Shown here: one piece after another, positions 46,336-56,046 of the stretch
How positions within the stretch are numbered: the stretch's first letter is position 1
Layout of the letters: every line of letters starts with the position of its first letter
Source: Podospora pseudocomata
Lineage: Eukaryota > Ascomycota > Sordariomycetes > Sordariales > Podosporaceae
Direction of reading: 5' to 3'
Assembly (NCBI RefSeq): GCF_035222375.1
Contig: NC_085890.1
Coordinates: 1,798,001-1,862,000, forward strand
DNA length: 64,000 nt
The notes under the pieces: generated by a model
Told to the model about the DNA's origin: nothing
Databases searched by the model: none
What the model saw: only the letters and a program-made list of their open reading frames with translations
Position numbers and translations under genes: made by a program

Positions 46336-47107
46336 TTAGCCGGAAAGGTCAGGGACCCTAGAGCCGTGGTTATCTGAGTCGAGCGTCTTTTTCACGAATC
46401 GAAAAGGATGCATGTAAAATTCCATCTGGTTGTGTTGGTGAATTTGCTCAAAGTACCCTCCGATAGCGACAAAATCCACCAGGCGGACCATGGGAACTTT
46501 GACCGCAGGGTCATACTTCTTTCGCCGGTGCCGCATCTCCATGCGTAAGGCTGCTGGGTCCGCAAAATATTTCCATCGCAACGACATTTATAGCAAGTCT
46601 GGAGCATGCAAGCCGAGGTGCGGATTCTCAGTCTGAAATCTTTCGAGAATGTCAAAGGCCTTTCTTGAAGTTGGCGGTTCATTTTGAAGATAGGCATCAG
46701 AAAGAAGTCTTGCGTTTCTGGGTTCGTGATGTTGATGATAGACAGGGGGTAATTGTAATTGACCGTTGGATTTCCCGTGCAAGATCCAGTTTCGTTATCT
46801 CTGGGAGCTTGAGTTCACGACCGGTTTGGAATCTGCTCGCTAAGGTAGCCTCTTGGATTCTGCGGACAAGGTGAATTGTTTCCAGGGCTTGCGTTTGTTT
46901 GTTTGGACGGATGACGAATAACTCGAAGTTAGGGAGAGCATGATCCCTGTACAGGTGGGCGTGAGGTATCGCGAATTTAGTCGTTTCACCGGTTCCGGCA
47001 TCTCTTTTCCCGAGCCCAAAGCTCTTCCCAACCAGGTGATGTGACAGCGGCGTCCTCTGCTTGGTTCTCAGTGTTGCCAGTGAAACCATCTCTGCCGACT
47101 GGGGCAC
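46336..47107 (-). pseudogene. Decayed gene of unknown family inside the relic island
   Basis: On the minus strand one frame runs from about 46782 to 46336 and is interrupted only by an in-frame TAA at 46588-46590: KAFDILERFQTENPHLGLHA is before it and SLRWKYFADPAALRMEMRHR, VRLVDFVAIGGYFEQIHQHN and FYMHPFRFVKK after it. Upstream (47107-46697) another frame gives NFELFVIRPNKQTQALETIH and related text, requiring a frame shift near 46760. Composition is protein-like throughout, so this looks like a broken gene rather than noise. I do not recognise the family. A 21-bp repeat array lies on each side. Confidence 0.4.
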
Positions 47108-47222
47108 AATATCCTCGGACTATGCACAGCAAATGGCAAAGCAGCAGTTGGCTGGCAGTTCTGGAATCCGGGTCGAGTCGAACTCAATGTCAACTTTGAG
47201 TTCTTTGTGTTCCCCTAAGATA

Positions 47223-47369
47223 CCTTAAAAGACAGTTTACAGACCTGAAAAGATAGTTTACCTGCCTTAAAAGATGGTTTGTATACCTTAAAGTATAGTC
47301 TGCAGGCCTTTAATTAAGGTCAATATACGTCCCAGGATAGCTGCTAGGCCTCCTTAATAGTGGAAATGG
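47223..47369 (+). repeat. 21-bp-period tandem repeat array, locus 3 (7 units)
   Basis: Seven units of exactly 21 bp (starts 47223, 47244, 47265, 47286, 47307, 47328, 47349). The first four are clear: CCTTAAAAGACAGTTTACAG-like with CCTGAAAAGATAGTTTACCT and CCTTAAAAGATGGTTTGTAT. The consensus core AAAAGATAGTTTACAGGCCT is the same family as loci 1 and 2, in the same orientation as locus 2. Total length is again 147 bp. Confidence 0.8.
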
Positions 47370-47897
47370 CATTGTCTTAAAAGTCGAAACACATAACGCT
47401 GCAAATGAGAGCTGCTACCTAGCTGGATCGAAGAGAGTTATAATATCGGACGAAAAAGCACCATCTGCAATTTTCGACTGAAATTGCAACAATTGACCTT
47501 CACTTCCACCCTTCCAGCCCCGGAGCCCTGCTTCCTCCGAAATCCCGGAGCGGGACCGGCTGTCGTCCAACCTGACTCCACCCCTCCGGCCATGGCACCG
47601 GACACTACGGTTAACCCCTGCTCACTCTCACCCAAGGGTTAGGGTAAAACTTTACCATCGCAACCATCTGATAAGCATTTTTTGGCTTATCACAACCGTT
47701 GCGCAGCGAAGTGAGGGGCATCTTTTCACAAAAAGTTTTCAAGGCTCGGTCCTCAAGGTCCCCCCCGCAAATTGAATATCACATCCCTCCGTCCAGTCTG
47801 CGCCGCACCAGCAGACATACTTGTCGCATTCACCTTTTCGCCCCCCCAACCAAACAACCACCCCAAATCAACAGCAACAGCAACAGCAACAGTCGAA
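47370..47897. promoter_or_regulatory. bcp1 promoter and leader with telo-box and CAACAG repeat
   Basis: AAGGGTTAGGGTAAA at 47635-47649 is a telomere-repeat-like box about 250 bp before the bcp1 start. Four CAACAG units (about 47870-47893) lie directly before the start codon in the presumed 5' UTR. No gene is seen in this stretch. Confidence 0.4.
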
Positions 47898-48873
47898 ATG
47901 GGCAAAAAGCGCACCAGAAACCCCGACGACGACGTCGCCATGACCGACGAAGTCCCCGCGCAAACCAAGAACAACAACGACGGTGATAGCTCCGACTCGG
48001 ACGATGTTTGTCTCCCATCCCCCCTCCCCCCTTTCCCCGCCCATTAACACCCCTCCCCCCTAGGACATGGACATAGTAAACGTGGACTTCGAACTCTTCA
48101 ACTACGACCCCACAATCGACTTCCACGGCGTAAGAACCCTCCTCCGCCAGCTCCTCGACGCCGACGCCTCCCTCTTCGACCTCTCCTCCCTCTCCGACCT
48201 CATCGTCGAGCAAAACACGGTCGGCTCCACCTGCAAGGTCGACGACAAGGCCAACGACGCCTACGCCTTCCTCACCGTCCTCAACATCCAAGAGCACTCC
48301 CCCACCAAACCCGTAGTCAAACAACTCGCCGAGTACCTCGCCGATCGCGCCACGAAGTCCCAAGATGAAACCCTGGCCAAGGTCGTGCCCGAGGTGTTGC
48401 TTGGAGAGGGGAAACAACAGGTCGGGTTGGTCCTGGCGGAAAGGTTACTCAACATGCCGGCCGAGGTCATCCCGCCAATGTGGAGCTGCATGATTGATGA
48501 GATTGAGGCTGCGGTCGAGGACAAGGAGCCGTACGAGTTTACGCATTATCTTGTGCTTTCAAGAACGTACCTCGAGGTGGAGTCAACGTTGAATCAGACA
48601 GAGAGGAAAAACAAGAGGTCAAAGGCGACGGGGGAGCTGCAGTATTTCCATCCCGAGGACGAGGAGATGAGAAAGTTTGCGACGGCGGCGGGAAGCTTTG
48701 AGTACACAAAGGAAGGACAGGCCGCGGTGGCGGATAGCAAGCGCGCGTTCCAAGAGATGGGGATCAAGCCGGTGGGCTTCATGATGTTGATTGAGGCGGA
48801 GAAGTTCCCCAAGGCTGTCCAGGGGATCACAGAGTATGTGGCCACTGGCGGGATGTCAATGGACATTTCATAG
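47898..48873 (+). CDS. bcp1: BCP1/BCCIP family nuclear export and ribosomal protein chaperone
   Basis: Exon 1 (47898-48005, 36 codons) and exon 2 (48064-48873) give 305 residues. The N-terminus is Lys/Asp-rich with an acidic tract ([12 protein letters not shown]), followed by the family core [39 protein letters not shown], a central variable region, [16 protein letters not shown] and YFHPEDEEM near the C-terminus. Yeast Bcp1 assists nuclear export of Mss4 and chaperones ribosomal protein Rpl23. Assignment rests on these motifs and length. Codons switch from C-ending to G-ending near 48385. The stop is 95 bp from the stop of the convergent chorismate mutase gene. Confidence 0.9.
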
Positions 48874-48968
48874 GGAAAAAAGATGATTAATATATACTTT
48901 AATTTATTGCTCCCTGATCAAAGCCAAAGGAAGTCCAACGTTATGTTCTTGGTAAGTAGTAGTGACAA

Positions 48969-49827
48969 TCATTGCTGTTCGGGTTCGAGTCGCTGCATGA
49001 GGTACTCTACCTCGACTTCCTTTGTCAGGGGAATGACAAAGTCTTCGTACATGGACACAACAGCTTCAACGTTGATCTTGACCTGCTCAGCAGCGTCTGG
49101 ACCTTGGAGCGAGGGATCGGTGCCGTAGGTCTGCGCCTTGAGCTTGAGACGCTCCAACACCTTCTTCTCAACCGCCTTGTTGGTGATGGCCTCACCGATT
49201 CCGTCCCGGTCGCCAGCCTGGATCAACCTCGTGAACTTCTCCGTTTCCGACACAAACTTGGACTCGGCAACAAACTTGCCAAAGTGAATCCGCCTGGAAA
49301 GTGCTTGCAGGCAAGCAATGTCGCACGTGGCGGATGAGCCGTAGTTCTCCTGAGAAACACCCCTATCCTCGCGACCAAAGTCGCGGCAGACTTTTGGAAG
49401 GAAGTTCTCTGTGTAGAACTGCTTGATCTTGTCGTTCACACAGACATCGTTGGGGTAGAGAATTTGAGGGTAGTCGAGTGGGTCGAGGATTGGCTTTTGG
49501 ACGGCATCAGGGAAGAAAGGGTACTCGTCCGGTGACTCAAAGCGGCGGATGAGGGATTGGAGTTTTTCCTGTTCCCGAAGGTACCAGTCCATGAAGCTCA
49601 ATTCCGAGTTTGGGATCGGAACTGCTCCTGGGACGTAGATGTTTTTGTTAAGAGGGAACTGGACACGCTCAATGAGATGAAAGGTGATGGTATCCTCGAG
49701 ACGACTGGGGGCTTGTTAGTTACTTGTGACCAAGAAGGCTAGGCGGGTAGACTGACATGAGCTGATAGCGGATGTTCGTGAGATCCAGGGCCTTTGACCG
49801 GTCTGAAAGATCGATGATGGTGTCCAT
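48969..49827 (-). CDS. ARO7: Chorismate mutase (AroQ type, ARO7)
   Basis: Exons 49827-49757 and 49704-48969 (52-nt intron, GTCAGT...CCCCAG) give 268 residues. The protein starts [20 protein letters not shown] and crosses the junction as [20 protein letters not shown], then [20 protein letters not shown], a regulatory-loop region ([20 protein letters not shown]) and [20 protein letters not shown] at the end. This all-helical fungal enzyme converts chorismate to prephenate, the entry to Phe and Tyr synthesis, and in yeast is inhibited by Tyr and activated by Trp. The Arg and Lys residues of the active-site helices are present (for example [13 protein letters not shown]). Confidence 0.94.
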
Positions 49828-51272
49828 TTTGAAATGAGAGTATCTTCTTGTCTGCCGAAGAAACGGGGCAGTTGTTTTGATGTTTGAAGGGGAAAAGGAA
49901 CGACGAGAAGCCGACGTTAATGGGTACAATGAACGTGAGATGCGCCTAAGAACAATGCTACTCAAACGGTGAAAGCAGGCCAGTGTAGGTGTGGTGCAAG
50001 TCGCGATTTCTAAGTCGTAGACCCAAAACTCGAAATCGATGACTCCTTTTTGAATTTGGATCACACAACTGCCGGTCTGAGCGGGTACCTGCTTCGCTCA
50101 ATCAAAACGTGGATGAACCACGGGCTTGGAGTCAAGAGAGGCAGGGAGTGGGTGGGTTGCTGCCGCGTGGTTCCGATCGCGGGGCCGAATATACTCCAGT
50201 GACGCACCCGGCAGCGGTCGCGGGGTTCAATGACAGCTTTCCCCTGACCAATGTAACCTCAGCATTCCCCGATGACCCCCACTTTTACTGCCCGAATCGG
50301 CTGTGTCACCTTCCGCTTGACCTTGGGGTTGCTGTGTGAGAGCTGAAACGGCAGGCGGCGGGAAGAAGGTGGAGGCTGAGGTGAAGGGAAGGTGAAGTTC
50401 AAGGTGAGGCTAAAAAACCTCGGACAAAATGAAGGTGGAGGCGGCGGTAAAGAGATGGCCGGCCGGGACCCTGGCACTGGTGAAGTGTTCAATCCCTCTT
50501 ACTGTGACGTGGCAAGTCCCCTCAACACACATAAAAACTACAAGCTCAATGGTATCAAATATGCCAAAGAAATCGGGACTATCACTGAGGTAAAGATAGA
50601 GTTTGGTCGTGGAATACGACGGAGGTGGTCGCGTGCCGTATGTGTTGATCATGGGAGGGAACGACTCTGTATGGATAATGACAAGGCTGCCAGAATTGGC
50701 TGATGTTTGTGCTCTTCTTCAGTATCCATCTCTGGCTCTCCACGTGAAAGAACCCAAAGGAAACTTTTGAATCCATCCGTCGGCTTCTTGCATGAATGAA
50801 AAAGATTTGCTTCGGGGGAGCCGGTAAATTGATAAGACCTCGATGCTACTCTGGTGGAGGTTTCAAAGGGGAGAGGGGCTGATTCCATATCTTGACAAAA
50901 CAGCATATTTAACCCCAACCCTTGCTTCCCCGCATCGGTCTGTGACGTTTTTTTCAAGGTGTGCCGCCGGCGACTGGGACTGGGCTCGCAACCGGCTTTA
51001 ACATTTCCTGGGCCCCCCAAAATTGTGCCGCGCCTCTTCCCAACCACCACAACACACACACAGCTCGGCATTGTCTTCGCCAGCTCTGGCTGTGTCACTT
51101 CATGTCGCTCCCACTGCGCTGTCGACACTACACCACAGCACCCTGAATCGCTACATTCAGCTGTGCTTGTCTGCCCCCCATTTACGAATTGACTGCGTCA
51201 TAAAACCGAAAGCTTTCTGGAGCTCACCGAAAACCGGGCGAAGGGCAATAACCCCCTGAGGCGCGCCTACTG
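49828..51272. other. Divergent intergenic region between ARO7 and mdv1
   Basis: About 1.4 kb carrying both promoters. A small CACA tract lies near 51045-51062. The ORFs present are short and unsupported. Confidence 0.5.
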
Positions 51273-53456
51273 ATGGCCGACCCAGGGCAGAAGGATGACT
51301 TTCCCGACCTGTCGTCCTTTGACGACGATGTGTCGGTGATATCTGTGAGCGCCAACTTTTATCGGGCCGCAATGGGGCTCGGGAACGATGCTCATCAGCA
51401 GGGCAGAAAGACTAACCAAGTGATCAATCATGGTAGACTCGAGGAGTCGAGGCATTCGGCCGCAAAGTGACGAGCACGGCGAGCCATCTGATCGGTACTA
51501 TTGCCGATCCAACCTCCCACCCTCACTACACCAGGGCCATGACCGAGGTCTCCCGTCAGTTGACGAAACCGTCTCTGCAGCGCACCATGTTCTCGATGGC
51601 GCGCACTACGCCTACCGACCTGGTCAGGTCCCGCCTCTCTACCACGGAAATACATTCGCGCGCTCTTGCCTATGTACCGGATGAGCTGCTCAAGAACATC
51701 CCCGAGGATGAGAACTCGTACTCTCTTTTCCAGGGCTTCAAAGCCAGCTTCCCCGAGTTCGCCGAGGATTCCAAGGGCAAGAAGCACAGGCGGCGTGTCT
51801 CCAGAGGAAGACGGCTTCTGGAGGAAAGGCCCACGACACCGGATGGATCGCCGGAATCGGTGCATAAGATCAAGAAGGAGAAGTCAACCATGATGCATCA
51901 GTTGGAGATGTTGAGCATTCGGAAGAATATGGCCAGCGCTGAGATCAAGGAGATTGATGCCAAACTGGAGAACCTTGTAGGCATGAGGAAGATCATCCTT
52001 GAAAGGCTGGCAGCTCTGGAGAAGGACGAGGCGTTGCTTGAGCATGATAGTGGGTCTTTCCCCTACACGGCATTGCCTACTAAGCTAACGTTTGACTGCA
52101 GTTGTCGAGGTTGAGACCAGATTAGAAGAGGCTCAGGAGATGGCTGTCGAGGCAGCCTCTATTGCCCAACACACACCGGCGAGATCAGAAGACGGGCAAA
52201 ACGAGGACGAGAACGCACCTGGTTTCATGTCGCAATCCATTTACGAGAAGCTCCCATCAGTATCATCAGGAAGTGGCCCCGTTAAGCGGAAGCCGAGAAG
52301 TATCAGGAGGAAGTCGGCGCCGATTTTGCACGAGCACTTCGAGCCAGGAAGCATGATCCGCTCGATGCGCGCGCATCAGGACAGCATCACTACTCTCGAC
52401 TTTGACGCCCCCTTTGGATTGATGGTTTCGGCTGCAATGGATGATTCGGTTCGTGTTTGGGATCTGAACGCTGGTCGCTGCATTGGTCTCTTGGATGGCC
52501 ACACTGCTTCGGTTCGCGCTCTCCAGGTCGAAGACAACTTCTTGGCAACTGGCTCTATGGATGCGACTATTCGGCTCTGGGATCTCAGCAAGGCTCACTA
52601 CGACCCGCAAGGCAGCAGCTTTGGTAAGGAGGAGGACGATGACGAGGACGCTCTTGCCTTCGAGAACCCCAGCGACTTGCCGGTAGACCCTCCTGCCAAC
52701 AGCATGGCTGATTGCCCACTCTTCACCTTGCAAGCTCATCTTGACGAAATCACGGCTCTTCACTTCCGAGGCAATGTTCTTGTGTCAGGTTCTGCTGATA
52801 AGACTCTTCGCCAATGGGATCTGGAGAAGGGACGTTGCGTGCAGACTCTGGACGTTATGTGGGCTGCCGCGCAGGCCACTGCTCTCTCCCACGACAATGA
52901 TACCTGGAGACAAACCAACAAGGCCCCGGATACGTCTGCGGATTTCGTTGGCGCACTCCAAGTCTTCGAATCCGCACTCGCCTGCGGTACGGCCGATGGC
53001 ATGGTCAGGCTCTGGGATTTGCGCAGCGGACAGGTGCATCGCAGCTTGGTAGGCCATACTGGGCCTGTCACCTGCCTGCAGTTTGACGACGTACACCTGG
53101 TTACTGGCAGTTTGGACAGAAGCATTCGGGTGAGTGTAAATTCGAGGTTATTCAAGGGACGTTTGCTAACTGGTGGCCAGATCTGGGATCTCCGAACTGG
53201 GTCCATCTATGACGCCTATGCTTATGACAACCCGATCACAAGCATGATGTTTGATCAAAGACGCATTGTCGCCGCTGCTGGCGAGGATGTCGTCAAGGTA
53301 TACGACAAGGTTGAGGGCCGGCACTGGGACTGCGGTGCTGGCATCACCGAGGCCGATGAAGCCAAGAGCCCTGCCATCGTGGAGCAAGTGCGCATCCGGG
53401 ACGGATACATGGTTGAGGGTCGGCGGGACGGCATCGTCGGCGTCTGGACCTGCTAG
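51273..53456 (+). CDS. mdv1: Mitochondrial division protein 1 (WD40 adaptor, MDV1/CAF4)
   Basis: Exons 51273-51344, 51437-52049, 52102-53129 and 53181-53456 give 662 residues. After an acidic N-terminus ([15 protein letters not shown]) come a helical FIS1-binding region ([35 protein letters not shown]), a coiled coil (about 200-260: [20 protein letters not shown]) and C-terminal WD40 repeats with WD or WDL ends ([55 protein letters not shown]). The protein links outer-membrane FIS1 to the dynamin DNM1 in mitochondrial fission. The last intron (53130-53180) is 51 nt and stop-free, so reading through would insert 17 residues inside a WD repeat. Confidence 0.94.
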
Positions 53457-54265
53457 TCCTCTGGGTCCCCAGTACAGAGAATCTTGTATAACGTTACCAT
53501 GTATCAGTAAAAAGAGACGACAGCGATGACATTTGGAGACATGAAGTCAGTTTTAGGAACATTTCACGGTTTTAAAGGCACATATCAGATGAGCATGATC
53601 AGAAGTATACGCAAGTGAGGCTTAGACAATGATTATTTGTCCGTGATTCGGTTGCCGAGTGTTGTGCACAATCTCGAGGAGGTAGCGGCCGCATCACCCG
53701 CGCCCAAGTGTGCAGGAGGGCCAATGAAAAGGAAGCAAACTCCCCAATACGGCAGGCCCGCTATCTCCGGCCTTGCTGAAGCCGGGCGGAGGAGGACCGC
53801 ATCACCGCCCCTGGGGCAAAATCTGCGGGCCCGCATCCCGCGGATCCCCTTTTTCTAAGCTGTCTTGTGGTTTCTTGGGGCTACATCTTTTCATCCGAGA
53901 TGCGGGCGGTGTTGGTCCTGATGGTTGCTGAGGCGGAAAGGTTCGACGGGACCACGGAGTATCAGAAGAAACCGAGAGGCTCAGCCCTATGTTGGTTTCT
54001 CGAGCGTAGTGGTTATCAAAGCTGAATCATGATGGTGAAAGGTGAAGGGGGGGATGTTAGGGTTGAGGTATAAGTATTCGTGATATCCGCCGTTTTCAAC
54101 AGTCCAAGATAATCATCATCATCATCATTATCATCATCATGATACACACCTGACTGTCTGTACAGTTATCACATTATACCATTTAACACGCAGAATCACC
54201 AAGCAGAATTACCAAGCAGAATCACCAAGCAGAATCACCAAGCAGAATCACCAAGCAGAATCACC
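53457..54265. other. Intergenic region upstream of the aldo-keto reductase
   Basis: About 800 bp with the mdv1 3' flank, a telo-box-like TGTTAGGGTTGAGG near 54055, a (CAT)n microsatellite at about 54111-54142, and the 13-bp array described separately. No gene is seen. Confidence 0.5.
54190..54265 (+). repeat. 13-bp tandem array running into a start codon
   Basis: Five full units of GCAGAATCACCAA start at 54190, 54203 (one C-to-T change), 54216, 54229 and 54242. The sixth (54255) is cut at GCAGAATCACC, and the next three bases are the ATG of the aldo-keto reductase. The last unit therefore supplies the bases immediately before the start codon. Confidence 0.9.
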
Positions 54266-55655
54266 ATGGCACCCACCTTTGAAGAAGCCCTCACCTCTAC
54301 CTTTACCCTCGCGCCTCCCCCCAAGGGCCCTCTGGCGCGCTACCGACTCCTGTCTCCCACAGCAGGAGTGAGAGTCAGCCCGCTGTGCTTGGGTGGTTTA
54401 AACATTGGTGATGAGTGGTACGCCCCCCCCCCCTCCCCCGATCCCCCTTTCCTTCCCACCAGAGTTAAGCTAACCCACATAAAGGAAAGCCCTTATGGGC
54501 GAAATGACCCAACCCCAAGCCTTCTCCCTCCTCGACTACTTCTACTCGGCCGGGGGCAACTTCATCGACACGGCCAACGCCTACCAAAAGGAGCAGTCTG
54601 AGCAGTGGATCGGGGAGTGGATGGCCCGGCGTGGGGTCAGAGATCAGATGTGTAAGTCCCTCCCCCCCTGCCTTTCTCTTCAAGGGCGGAGCTGACGATA
54701 AAGGGGCGCAGTCATCTCAACCAAATACAGCAACAACTTCCGCGCCGGCCACGGCGAAACCGAGATCATGGCCAGCTACATCGGCAACGGCACCAAGTCA
54801 TTACACACCAGCGTTCACGCCTCGTTAAAGAAGCTACAGACGGGGTACATCGACCTGCTCTTCGTCCACTGGTACGACTACGCGACTTCAATCCCGGAGC
54901 TGATGCAGAGTCTCAACGTGCTGGTCAATCAAGGAAAGGTGCTGTATCTTGGGATCAGCGACGCGCCGGCGTGGGTGGTGACAAAGGCGAATCAATACGC
55001 GAGGGATCACGCGCTTAGGGGGTTTAGTGTTTACCAGGGTGAGTGGTCAGCTGTGGCGAGGGATTTTGAGAGGGATGTTATACCGATGTGTAGGGAGGAG
55101 GGGATGGGGATCATGCCTTGGGGTGCGTTGGGAAGTGGGAATTTCAAGAGTGAGGGGGGGCAGAGGAGGGCAGAAGGGGGGTGAAGGGGAAGGGTTCACG
55201 CGCCGGTTGGGGAGAGACATGTCAAGGTTACTAAGGCGTTGGGACGGGTGGCGGAGAGGAGGGGGACGGGGTTGACGAGTGTGGCGCTGGCATATGTGAT
55301 GCAGAAGGCGCCGTATGTTTTTCCGGTCGTGGGGGGGAGGAAGATTGAGCATTTGAGGGAGAATATTGAGGCGTTGAAGGTGAGGTTGGAGAGGGAGGAT
55401 TTTGAGGAGATTGAGGGAACGGTGGAGTTTGATTTGGGTTGGCCGAATAAGTTGCAGTTTGGGGGGAGGTTGCCGGAGAATATGCAGGATTTTTGGTTGA
55501 TGGGGACGGCGGGATGGTTTGATAATGTGCCGGTTGTGAAGGCTATTGTGCCGGCCAAGGAGGAGGAGGCTGGTGATCTGAGTAGTGATCATGCGGATGG
55601 GGCTAAGGTGGTGTCGTTGGTGAGTGGTGGGTGGAAGAGGGTCAAAGGGGAGTAA
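54266..55655 (+). pseudogene. Aldo-keto reductase (norsolorinic acid reductase/AAD-like) with an in-frame stop
   Basis: Exons 54266-54417, 54485-54651 and from 54712 to 55655 (introns GTACGC...AAAG and GTAAGT...GCAG) keep phase. The catalytic tetrad is present: Asp and Tyr in [11 protein letters not shown], Lys in ISTKYSNNF, His in LLFVHWYDYA. The frame then meets TGA at 55182-55184 (codon 264), after GNFKSEGGQRRAEGG, and resumes in the same frame with HVKVTKALGRVAERRG, SVALAYVMQKAPYVFPVVGG and a conserved C-terminus, to 55655. The stop sits between two G-runs, so either a nonsense mutation or paired G-run indels in the assembly are possible. The family reduces aldehydes and ketones with NADPH; the substrate is not inferred. 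If the stop is real the gene loses its cofactor-binding C-terminal part. Confidence 0.7.
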
Positions 55656-56046
55656 CCTTGAGATGAGTTTTTTGGCTTTTGTTCGAAGTTTCTTTCAATG
55701 ATAGATAAATCTAGTTGTCTCTTTACCACCAATATCGTTATGACCAATGTGCATTAAGTGTACAGGTTTATGTGCGGTGTCCTGGACCGTCTTGCTCCTT
55801 CCTTGATACTACCGCTCCTTCCTCGATACATCAGCCAGCCGCTCCGGAAGGTGCATCTGAACACATACTTTCCAACAGAGAATATACCGGAAAGACTTTT
55901 CCGTTTAATGTAACACATGACTTGATTCCCATCCTCAGTTTCTGTTCGACATCGAGACCTTGACTCGACAGTTCCTCTGGCTGTACTGGTGTCGCGGTGA
56001 GCCCCTAACCCCATGCACCTGGCTCTCAACCACGGCAGTCTTCACG

